Below are positions 1 to 5,274 of a DNA stretch of 6,471 nt, one piece after another. Position 1 is the first letter of the stretch, and every line of letters begins with the position of its first letter. The position numbers and the translations under genes were made by a program. This stretch comes from Nitrospiraceae bacterium. Lineage in GTDB: Bacteria > Nitrospirota > UBA9217. The notes under the pieces are model-generated. The model saw only the letters and a list, made by a program, of their open reading frames with translations, ran no database searches and had not been told where the DNA came from. The stretch is from the NCBI GenBank assembly GCA_003454665.1, contig DMKB01000355.1, forward strand, positions 1 to 6,471. Direction: 5' to 3'.

Positions 1-350
1 ATCCGGGTGAAGCGTTTGCTCTTCTGGGGTTTGATTTTCCCCGAGTGTACGCTGGAAGCAAAGGTCTTTATCGACGTGAGAGTCTCCTCTATCTCTCGCC
101 TGAGCTCAGGCGTGGGCGCCAGTTTCGGAGCGCGGAGCCAATAGTGGCCGACCATCCGTTTTTCATCGGGATTGGCGATGGCGCCGGACTCCAGGTCATC
201 CATGGCTTTGAAGGCCCTCTTCATGGCCGGCTCCATGCCCTCGAAGTAATCATCGCTGAAGTTGATCCTGCTGATATCCAGTGACAGACCGATGGAGGAA
301 TTCGTGTTCAGATATTTTTTATAACGTTGCCAGAGGGCCTTGCTGTCCAT
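1..350 (-). CDS. pgi: Glucose-6-phosphate isomerase, N-terminal part (runs off left edge)
   Basis: The protein interconverts glucose-6-phosphate and fructose-6-phosphate in the cytoplasm (glycolysis and gluconeogenesis). The minus strand is open without a stop from an ATG at 348-350 to the window edge, giving 116 residues; the remaining roughly three quarters, including the catalytic SIS domains, lie outside. The N-terminus starts MDSKALWQRYKKYL, followed by LSLDISRINF (residues 22-31), a helical stretch with MEPAMKRAFKAMDDLE, then the conserved block MVGHYWLRAPKLAPTPEL, which I recognise from Geobacter-type Pgi proteins. The start is supported by an AAGGA Shine-Dalgarno seven bases upstream and by no upstream alternative of similar quality. 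It is divergent from mnmE, with 252 bp between the starts. The call rests on recalled family sequence; the active site itself cannot be seen. Confidence 0.85.
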   Translation of the reverse strand, partial: MDSKALWQRYKKYLNTNSSIGLSLDISRINFSDDYFEGMEPAMKRAFKAMDDLESGAIANPDEKRMVGHYWLRAPKLAPTPELRREIEETLTSIKTFASSVHSGKIKPQKSKRFTR

Positions 351-357
351 GATCGTG

Positions 358-365
358 TCCTTTTT
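358..365 (-). promoter_or_regulatory. Ribosome binding site of pgi
   Basis: On the minus strand the bases read AAAAAGGA, followed by seven bases and then the ATG at 350. This is a good Shine-Dalgarno match and decides the pgi start. It contrasts with mnmE, mnmG and the kinase gene, which have poor or no such site. Confidence 0.7.
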
Positions 366-476
366 CACAGGCGGAGGTGGATTGAGATACCGTGGGGCAG
401 ATAAAAAATAGATGGTTCTTTTCCAATTTGGTGGATCCCTGTCAGAAGGTCACGTCCAGGCGGTCCTTTGGAAACT

Positions 477-485
477 ATTCTATCA
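477..485 (-). promoter_or_regulatory. Candidate extended -10 promoter for pgi
   Basis: On the minus strand this reads TGATAGAAT, a TGn extension joined to the -10-like hexamer TAGAAT. No good -35 hexamer is present at 16-17 bp spacing (the bases there are T/C-rich). A transcript would start near 470 and carry a leader of about 120 bases before the pgi ATG. The motif is short and could occur by chance. Confidence 0.3.
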
Positions 486-585
486 CACTTTACTGAAAAG
501 AGAAAAGTACCATTCATGATGAAGGAAAAACCACCCCATGGTTAGAAAAGCCGATTTAAAAACCCTCATTTTTTTCGGCATATTG

Positions 586-594
586 TGGTACTAT
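586..594 (+). promoter_or_regulatory. Extended -10 promoter immediately upstream of mnmE
   Basis: The bases read TGGTACTAT, that is TGn followed by TACTAT, one mismatch from the consensus -10. The -35 region (about 566-571) is only T-rich, but the stretch at 553-577 is A/T-rich, as expected of a promoter that relies on the extended -10. Transcription would begin about seven bases downstream, near 601-603, which is where the mnmE GTG codon lies. The TAG at 594-596, overlapping the end of this motif, is in frame with mnmE and closes the reading frame upstream, so no longer MnmE is possible. Confidence 0.45.
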
Positions 595-602
595 AGCCCG
601 AC

Positions 603-1973
603 GTGCTTGATCAGGACACCATATGCGCTGTTTCGACGCCGCCGGGAGAAGGCGGCATCGGCATCATTCGTATCAGCGGCAACGATGCTGTTGCCGTGGC
701 ATCAAAGGTCTTCAAGCCGCGCGCGGACAAGCAGCTTACGCCGGAAGAAAGCCATACGATCCACTACGGCCATGTCATGGATCCTGCGACCGGTGATGTC
801 GTCGACGAGGCACTCATGACGGTGATGAAGTCTCCTGCGACGTATACGCGGGAAGACGTCGTCGAGATCAATTGCCACGGCGGCATGATACCTCTGCGCC
901 GTACGATGGAACTGCTCATTGCTGCCGGGGCGCGGCAGGCTGAGCCGGGCGAGTTCACGAAGCGGGCGTTTTTGAACGGACGGATTGATCTTGTTCAGGC
1001 AGAAGCGGTGATGGATATCATCCGTTCAAGGACCGAACTTTCCCATCGTGCGGCGAATGAACAACTACTCGGCGGTCTGTCCTCGGAAGTCGCGGCCCTC
1101 AGAGACCGGTTGCTCTCAGCTCTTGCCTCGGTGGAGGCAGGGATCGATTTTCCCGAAGAGGACATCGAGACAGACACCGGCCGGTTGCTTGCTGAAGATC
1201 TTGCGGAACTTCTCTCGGGTGTGGAGAAACTTCTCTCGAGTTTTATCTACGGCAGGATCTTGCGGGACGGTTTTGCCACAGCCATCGTGGGCAGACCGAA
1301 CGTCGGAAAGTCATCGCTCCTGAACGCGCTGCTGAAGCAGGACCGGGCGATCGTAACCCCCGTTCCGGGTACGACGCGGGATGTGATCGAGGAATATTTG
1401 AATGTCGGCGGAATGCTGCTGCGGATCGTGGACACCGCGGGCATTCGCGAGACCCATGATATGGTGGAGCAGGAGGGGGTCCGCAGGAGCCTCGGTGCGA
1501 TCGAGAACGCCGATGTTGTTCTTGTTGTCCTCGACGGCTCGGAGCCGATCCACGAGAGCGACTACCGGGTGCTGGATGCGGTCAAGGAAAAGAAAGGTAT
1601 CGTCATTGTGAACAAGAGTGATCTGCCGCGGACCCTCGAAAGGCCTGATGTGCAGGCGCCAATTATAGCGGTCTCCTGTCGCACCGGTGAGGGACTGGAC
1701 GACCTGAAGCATGCAATACTGGAAATGATACAGCAGGGAGCGGTTGCGGCGAGGGACCACGCCTGGGCAGTGAATCAGCGGCACCGGACAGCATTGGAGC
1801 AGGCGAAGGCGAGTTTGCAGAAGGCTTCGGAATCCGTCACCGGCGGTCTTTCCCCCGAATTCATCGCTGTTGACCTCCGGGGGGCCCTCGACAGCCTGGG
1901 CCTGATCATCGGTGCGACATATACCGAGGATATCCTGGAGCGGATCTTTAATGATTTCTGTATCGGGAAGTGA
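603..1973 (+). CDS. mnmE: tRNA-modification GTPase MnmE (TrmE)
   Basis: MnmE is a cytoplasmic dimeric GTPase which, with MnmG, installs the (carboxymethyl)aminomethyl group at C5 of wobble U34 in a set of tRNAs, using a tetrahydrofolate one-carbon donor. The 456-residue product has the usual family length. The N-terminal folate-binding/dimerisation domain begins DTICAVSTPPGEGGIGIIR (residues 5-23) and includes GEFTKRAFLNGRIDL (116-130). The G domain, inserted in the helical region, shows G1 GRPNVGKSS (230-238), G2 TTRD (257-260), G3 DTAG (277-280) and G4 NKSD (337-340). The protein ends in the diagnostic FCIGK (452-456) with its conserved cysteine at 453. The start is a GTG; an in-frame TAG lies seven bases upstream of it and no Shine-Dalgarno is present, yet the N-terminus aligns with the family from this codon. 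It heads the mnmE-mnmG-rsmG series. All key motifs look intact. Confidence 0.97.
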   Translation: MLDQDTICAVSTPPGEGGIGIIRISGNDAVAVASKVFKPRADKQLTPEESHTIHYGHVMDPATGDVVDEALMTVMKSPATYTREDVVEINCHGGMIPLRRTMELLIAAGARQAEPGEFTKRAFLNGRIDLVQAEAVMDIIRSRTELSHRAANEQLLGGLSSEVAALRDRLLSALASVEAGIDFPEEDIETDTGRLLAEDLAELLSGVEKLLSSFIYGRILRDGFATAIVGRPNVGKSSLLNALLKQDRAIVTPVPGTTRDVIEEYLNVGGMLLRIVDTAGIRETHDMVEQEGVRRSLGAIENADVVLVVLDGSEPIHESDYRVLDAVKEKKGIVIVNKSDLPRTLERPDVQAPIIAVSCRTGEGLDDLKHAILEMIQQGAVAARDHAWAVNQRHRTALEQAKASLQKASESVTGGLSPEFIAVDLRGALDSLGLIIGATYTEDILERIFNDFCIGK

Positions 1974-1984
1974 TACGGAAAGGC

Positions 1985-2160
1985 GTTTCTCGCAGAGCCG
2001 CAGAGAATTTAGACGGGATGAAGATTTTTTCTGATGCCGGATGCAAGATACCAGATGCAAGATGCCCGATTCATGATGTATATTCGGTAGTGTTTGTCTT
2101 TCGTCTGATGTCTGTAATCTGCTATCCTTTTCCTGGCTTCTGGCTCCTGGCTCCTGAACT
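1985..2160 (+). repeat. Heptad-phased imperfect inverted-repeat element, copy 1
   Basis: This element fills most of the mnmE-mnmG gap. Its left end has two 8-bp units CGCAGAGC and CGCAGAGA (1991-2006). From 2033 to 2080 the sequence is phased at exactly 7 bp, with nearly seven units of the type GATRCNN (for example GATGCAA twice, GATACCA once). A short centre (2081-2095) follows, then nine units from 2096 to 2158 again at exactly 7 bp, of the type NYCTGNN (for example GTCTGAT, GTCTGTA, TCCTGGC). The reverse complement of the right arm gives GAYNNCA units, so the two arms are the same kind of repeat in opposite orientation. A related copy lies at 4068-4292. The open frames through it look like by-products; no gene is supported here. 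Function is unknown. Confidence 0.75.
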
Positions 2161-2175
2161 GGACGTGAAATAATT

Positions 2176-4059
2176 ATGACTTTTCAAAAAAAATACGACG
2201 TAATAGTCATCGGCGCCGGCCATGCCGGGTGTGAGGCGGCCCTTGCTGCAGCGCGGATGGGCTGTTCTACGCTCATGCTCACCATGAACCTCGACAGCAT
2301 CGCCGTCATGTCCTGCAACCCGGCCATCGGCGGACTGGCCAAGGGCCATCTCGTGAAGGAGATCGACGCCCTGGGCGGCGAAATGGGAAACGTTATCGAC
2401 CGGACAGGTATCCAGTTCCGCATCCTGAACCGGAGCAAGGGCCCGGCAGTGCGCGGCACCCGTGCCCAGGCAGACAAACAGAAGTACCGTCTTGCGATGA
2501 AAGAGGTCGTGGAGAAGCAGCAGGGACTGGATGTGAAGCAGGGCCTCGTTGAGAGGGTCGTCGTGGAGGACGGCAAGGTCATCGGTGTGGAGACGAACAT
2601 CGGTGTGCAGTATCAGGGAAGTGCTGTTATCATCACGACGGGCACCTTCCTGAAAGGATTGATCCATATCGGGCTCGTGCAGTATCCCTCGGGAAGGGCG
2701 GGAGAGTTTCCCTCAGAAAAGCTGTCCGACAGTCTCCGTGAACTGGGTTTCGCAATCGGCCGTCTCAAGACGGGCACGCCGGCGAGATTGAACGGAAGGA
2801 CCATCGACTTTTCGAAGATGTCGATGCAGCCGGGCGATGATCCGCCGCCCTTCTTTTCTTTTACGGAAAAAGGACATCCCCTTCGCCAGGTTCCCTGTTA
2901 CCTGACCTATACGAACGAGAGGACCCATGAACTCATCCGGGGGAATCTGGACCGCTCGCCGCTCTACGGTGGGGTGATCAAAGGAGTCGGCCCTCGCTAC
3001 TGTCCCTCCATTGAAGACAAGGTGATGCGGTTCGCGGATCGGGACCGGCACCAGGTTTTCCTCGAACCGGAAGGTCTGGATACGGAGGAGTATTATGCCA
3101 ACGGCGTGTCCACGAGCCTTCCCTATGATGTTCAGGAGAAGATGCTCCGCTCCATCAACGGACTGGAAGAGGTGGAGATCATGCGGTCGGGGTATGCCAT
3201 CGAATATGACTTTGCGCCGCCGACGCAGATACGGCACTCCCTCGAGACCAAGAGGATAGAAGGGCTCTATTTCGCCGGCCAGATAAACGGTACTTCGGGA
3301 TACGAAGAGGCAGCGGCCCAGGGGTTGATGGCAGGGATCAATGCTGCGCTCAAGATTCAGGAGCGGGAGCATCTGGTCCTTGCGAGATCAGAGTCGTACA
3401 TCGGTGTGCTGATCGATGACCTCGTGACCAGAGGGACCCTGGAGCCCTACCGGATGTTCACCTCACGGGCTGAGTACCGCCTCATTCTTCGGGAGGACAA
3501 CGCGGACCTGAGGCTTCGGCAGAAGGGTCGGGATATCGGTCTCGTTGATGATGCAGCCTGGGATGTGTTCACCCGGAAGATGCAGAGCATTGAGCAGGAA
3601 ATGGCACGGTTGCGAACAACGCGGGTCAAGCCGGGGAGCGCGGTGAACGAAATGCTCGAAGCGCGGGGCACGACAGCCATCGTTGAAGGAACCTCTTTGG
3701 AGCAACTTCTCAAACGGCCGGAACTGGGATATGGGGATATCGTGACGCTCGCAGCGCCTTCGGAACCCCTTGCCCCGGAAGCTGCTGAGCAGATTGAGAT
3801 CCAGATACAGTACGAAGGCTTCATCCAGCGCCAGCTCGACCAGGTCGAACGGTTCTCCTCCCTCGAGGGGAAGAAGATCCCGCTGGACATGGATTATGCC
3901 GCCATTCCCGGTCTTACCACTGAGGTGCGCCAGAAGCTCATGGACGTTCAGCCTGCATCTATCGGACAGGCCTCGCGAATCTCGGGTGTGACGCCGGCGG
4001 CGATTTCCCTTCTTATCGTGGCGATGGAGAGGAAGAAGCGGGGAAAGGTGGCGGGGTAA
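2176..4059 (+). CDS. mnmG: tRNA uridine-5-carboxymethylaminomethyl synthesis enzyme MnmG (GidA)
   Basis: MnmG is the FAD- and NADH-dependent partner of MnmE in the U34 tRNA modification complex in the cytoplasm. The product has 627 residues, the usual length. The N-terminal dinucleotide-binding fold carries VIGAGHAGCEAA (11-22). The family signature CNPAIGGLAKGHLVKEI runs 47-63, supplying the conserved Cys47. YCPSIEDK at 275-282 holds the second conserved cysteine (Cys276), known in the family to act in catalysis. FAGQINGTSGYEEAAAQG (366-383) and MFTSRAEYRL (427-436) are also family signatures, and the C-terminal helical domain that contacts MnmE and tRNA appears complete. The ATG is followed by a typical MTFQKKYDVIVIG start. 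Its Shine-Dalgarno is weak: the only GGA (2161-2163) ends 12 bases before the ATG. It follows mnmE after a 202-bp repeat-filled gap, so cotranscription is plausible but not shown. Confidence 0.97.
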   Translation: MTFQKKYDVIVIGAGHAGCEAALAAARMGCSTLMLTMNLDSIAVMSCNPAIGGLAKGHLVKEIDALGGEMGNVIDRTGIQFRILNRSKGPAVRGTRAQADKQKYRLAMKEVVEKQQGLDVKQGLVERVVVEDGKVIGVETNIGVQYQGSAVIITTGTFLKGLIHIGLVQYPSGRAGEFPSEKLSDSLRELGFAIGRLKTGTPARLNGRTIDFSKMSMQPGDDPPPFFSFTEKGHPLRQVPCYLTYTNERTHELIRGNLDRSPLYGGVIKGVGPRYCPSIEDKVMRFADRDRHQVFLEPEGLDTEEYYANGVSTSLPYDVQEKMLRSINGLEEVEIMRSGYAIEYDFAPPTQIRHSLETKRIEGLYFAGQINGTSGYEEAAAQGLMAGINAALKIQEREHLVLARSESYIGVLIDDLVTRGTLEPYRMFTSRAEYRLILREDNADLRLRQKGRDIGLVDDAAWDVFTRKMQSIEQEMARLRTTRVKPGSAVNEMLEARGTTAIVEGTSLEQLLKRPELGYGDIVTLAAPSEPLAPEAAEQIEIQIQYEGFIQRQLDQVERFSSLEGKKIPLDMDYAAIPGLTTEVRQKLMDVQPASIGQASRISGVTPAAISLLIVAMERKKRGKVAG

Positions 4060-4067
4060 AGCAGAAG

Positions 4068-4292
4068 CGACTCGCGCAAAGCCCGGGGCGGGCTAAGACT
4101 TTAGACAGGATTAACAGGATGAGGTCTTTTTCTGATGCCTTATTCCAGATACCCGATACCGGATGCCTAATACCTGACAGCTGAGTGCTGATCGATGATA
4201 GCTCTTTTTTTGTCGTCTTTAGTCTGAAGTCTACTGTCTGTAATCTGTTATCTTTTTCTTGACTACTGAACTCTGCGTCTTGGCGAGAGATA
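4068..4292 (+). repeat. Heptad-phased imperfect inverted-repeat element, copy 2
   Basis: This element fills the mnmG-rsmG gap and is homologous, in the same orientation, to the one at 1985-2160. Shared blocks in the same order include TTTAGAC, TTTTTCTGATGCC, CCAGAT, GTCTGTAATCTG and CTGAACT. Its parts are: two 9-bp units ACAGGATTA and ACAGGATGA (4105-4122); ten strictly 7-bp units from 4134 to 4203, mostly GATRCCN; a T-rich centre; then ten 7-bp units from 4215 to 4284 of the type NTCTGNN. The right end CTCTGCGTCTTGGCGAGAGA (4271-4290) is close to the reverse complement of the left end of copy 1 (1986-2005), indicating inverted termini. The last bases lie just before the rsmG ribosome binding site. 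No gene is supported within it. Confidence 0.75.
4080..4094 (+). other. GC-rich hairpin 20 bases after the mnmG stop
   Basis: AGCCCG (4080-4085) can pair with CGGGCT (4089-4094) around a GGG loop. No T-run follows, so it does not qualify as an intrinsic terminator. It could protect the 3' end of an mnmG message, or it may simply be a variant of the outer end of the neighbouring repeat. Confidence 0.35.
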
Positions 4293-4307
4293 GTTTTTGT
4301 CGGCCTT

Positions 4308-4312
4308 GGAGG
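4308..4312 (+). promoter_or_regulatory. Ribosome binding site that decides the rsmG start
   Basis: GGAGG is a full Shine-Dalgarno core. Eight bases separate it from the TTG at 4321. Upstream TTG codons at 4297 and 4306 lie before or on top of it and have no site of their own, so 4321 is the better start. Confidence 0.65.
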
Positions 4313-4320
4313 GGACAGCG

Positions 4321-4965
4321 TTGCGACTGGAACAGATCCTGACAACGGGGGCCGAGGAATTCGGCATTCACCTCTCAAAGGAGCAGGTGGAGAGATTTTT
4401 TCTCTATCTCTCGGAACTGAGGAAGTGGAACCGGAAGATCAACCTCACGGCCATCAGAGAGGACGGGGATATCGCGGTAAAGCACTTTCTCGATTCCCTC
4501 TCTCTCGTCGGGGTCTTCACCCCGCAGGAGGGTATGAAGCTTCTGGACATGGGTTCGGGCGCCGGCTTTCCGGCGCTGCCCCTCAAGATGGTGTATCCCG
4601 GCTTGTCAGTGACCCTCGTGGAGTCGGTGAAAAAGAAGGCCTCCTTTCTTCGCCATATCATCAGGACCCTTCGCCTTGACGGCGTAGTTGTCGTTGACAA
4701 AAGGATTGAAGAACTTCCCGGTGAGCTTGTCTCCCCCTTTGACGTGGTCACGGCGAGGGCCTTTCGGGAGATAGAAGCGACGATCCTCACGGGAGCCCCA
4801 TTCCTGAAAAGCAATGGGCTCATGGTGCTGAGCAGAGGACCGGAAGAGACGGTCGGCGATGAGGCACTGGCGAAGGCAGGTGTAACGCTGGAGCGGAAGG
4901 AGATGCTCACCTTGCCCTGTTCTGATTATCAGCGGGCCATTTGGGTGTTCAGCAAGGCGGGTTAG
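4321..4965 (+). CDS. rsmG: 16S rRNA (guanine527-N7)-methyltransferase RsmG (GidB)
   Basis: RsmG uses S-adenosylmethionine to form m7G527 in the 530 loop of 16S rRNA; in other bacteria its loss gives low-level streptomycin resistance. The product is 214 residues from the TTG at 4321 (222 if the TTG at 4297 were used), within the family range. Visible signatures are WNRKINLTAI (36-45), HFLDSL (55-60), the SAM-binding motif LLDMGSGAGFPALPL (74-88), the acidic end of strand 2 in LVESVKKKASFL (99-110), and the TARAF block (144-148). The rare TTG start is chosen because of an ideally spaced GGAGG. The open frame extends further upstream into the repeat but lacks initiation signals. It follows mnmG after a 261-bp gap, and a parS site begins 38 bases after its stop. 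Confidence 0.95.
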   Translation: MRLEQILTTGAEEFGIHLSKEQVERFFLYLSELRKWNRKINLTAIREDGDIAVKHFLDSLSLVGVFTPQEGMKLLDMGSGAGFPALPLKMVYPGLSVTLVESVKKKASFLRHIIRTLRLDGVVVVDKRIEELPGELVSPFDVVTARAFREIEATILTGAPFLKSNGLMVLSRGPEETVGDEALAKAGVTLERKEMLTLPCSDYQRAIWVFSKAG

Positions 4966-4986
4966 CCACAGGACAGACATCCGTGG
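4966..4986 (+). other. Stem-loop directly after the rsmG stop
   Basis: CCAC plus GGA (4966-4969 and 4971-4973, one bulged A) can pair with TCC plus GTGG (4980-4986) around a six-base loop. No T-run follows, so termination is uncertain. It is a weak structural candidate for the 3' end of the rsmG message. Confidence 0.25.
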
Positions 4987-5002
4987 TCGCAGGGGGGAAC
5001 GA

Positions 5003-5018
5003 TGTTCCACGTGGAACA
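5003..5018 (+). promoter_or_regulatory. parS: parS centromere site 1 (perfect palindrome)
   Basis: The 16 bases TGTTCCACGTGGAACA are a perfect inverted repeat and fit the broadly conserved bacterial parS consensus (TGTTNCACGTGAAACA type, CACGTG core). ParB loads at such sites as a CTP-dependent clamp and spreads along the DNA to guide origin segregation. parS sites cluster near oriC, often in or next to rsmG-parA-parB, which agrees with this position downstream of rsmG. Confidence 0.85.
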
Positions 5019-5052
5019 ATCAGCCAGGAAGAAGGCTAAACTCCAAAGCCCA

Positions 5053-5123
5053 GGCACCAAGTTATCCCGCTTCTCGCGGGACTGCGGGGTGCCGCGTTAT
5101 CATAGTTTCCCGCTGAAGCGGGA
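5053..5123 (+). repeat. Two hairpins sharing the same stem sequence
   Basis: TCCCGC/GCGGGA pairs twice: at 5065-5070 with 5076-5081 (loop TTCTC) and at 5108-5113 with 5118-5123 (loop TGAA). The first hairpin sits inside a further possible stem, GGCACC (5053-5058) with GGTGCC (5088-5093). Repeated identical stems with different loops suggest a small structured repeat or a structured leader, but no known RNA family is recognised and no T-run follows. The position is between parS site 1 and the kinase gene. Confidence 0.5.
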
Positions 5124-5171
5124 CGGGACTGCCGGAGGGGCCCCACCAATAAATCCCAATGCCTGAAAGTT

Positions 5172-5234
5172 CAAAGGTAAGGCAAGGGGCAAGTGGATCT
5201 TGGTACTTATTTGGGGCTTGTCCTTTGAGAGTTG
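5172..5234 (+). repeat. Short heptad-phased inverted repeat upstream of the kinase gene
   Basis: The right half contains four contiguous 7-bp units ending in TTG (TTATTTG, GGGCTTG, TCCTTTG and AGAGTTG, 5207-5234), preceded by GATCTTG (5196-5202) after a 4-bp insertion. The left half (5172-5195) has CAA-starting units at 5172, 5183 and 5190, the reverse-complement type. It is the same architecture as the elements in the mnmE-mnmG and mnmG-rsmG gaps but a different unit sequence. With the parS site and the two hairpins it accounts for most of the 309-bp gap between rsmG and the kinase gene; no gene is supported there. Confidence 0.45.
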
Positions 5235-5274
5235 GTTTTTCGCCGTGGTGTTTTCGCGGCAACGCAGATTTTAA

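Noticed and set aside
45..284. A 79-codon plus-strand frame at the left edge
   Set aside because: It lies antisense to the pgi N-terminus, which has recognised family sequence and a good ribosome binding site.
1311..2060. Long minus-strand frames antisense to mnmE (also 2713-3372 in mnmG and 5506-6174 in the kinase gene)
   Set aside because: They mirror strongly supported sense genes with intact family motifs; the antisense translations show no recognisable domain and are expected from GC-rich codon use.
1970..2173. A 67-codon plus-strand frame overlapping the mnmE stop and ending just before mnmG
   Set aside because: It starts at a GTG overlapping the mnmE stop and runs almost wholly through the heptad repeat, so its sequence reflects the repeat rather than a protein.
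2166..2174. TGAAATAAT as an extended -10 promoter for mnmG
   Set aside because: It ends one base before the ATG, so a transcript would begin inside the coding region.
4179..4211. Possible intrinsic terminator with the T-run at 4205-4211
   Set aside because: Only a 4-bp AGCT/AGCT stem can be drawn before the T-run, with a long loop; too weak to call.
5002..5166. A 54-codon plus-strand frame starting ATG inside the parS site (MFHVEQ...), with a G-rich stretch upstream
   Set aside because: The ATG and the MFHVE start come from the parS palindrome itself; such MFHVEH-type reading frames are a known by-product of parS. The rest crosses the two hairpins and shows no protein character.
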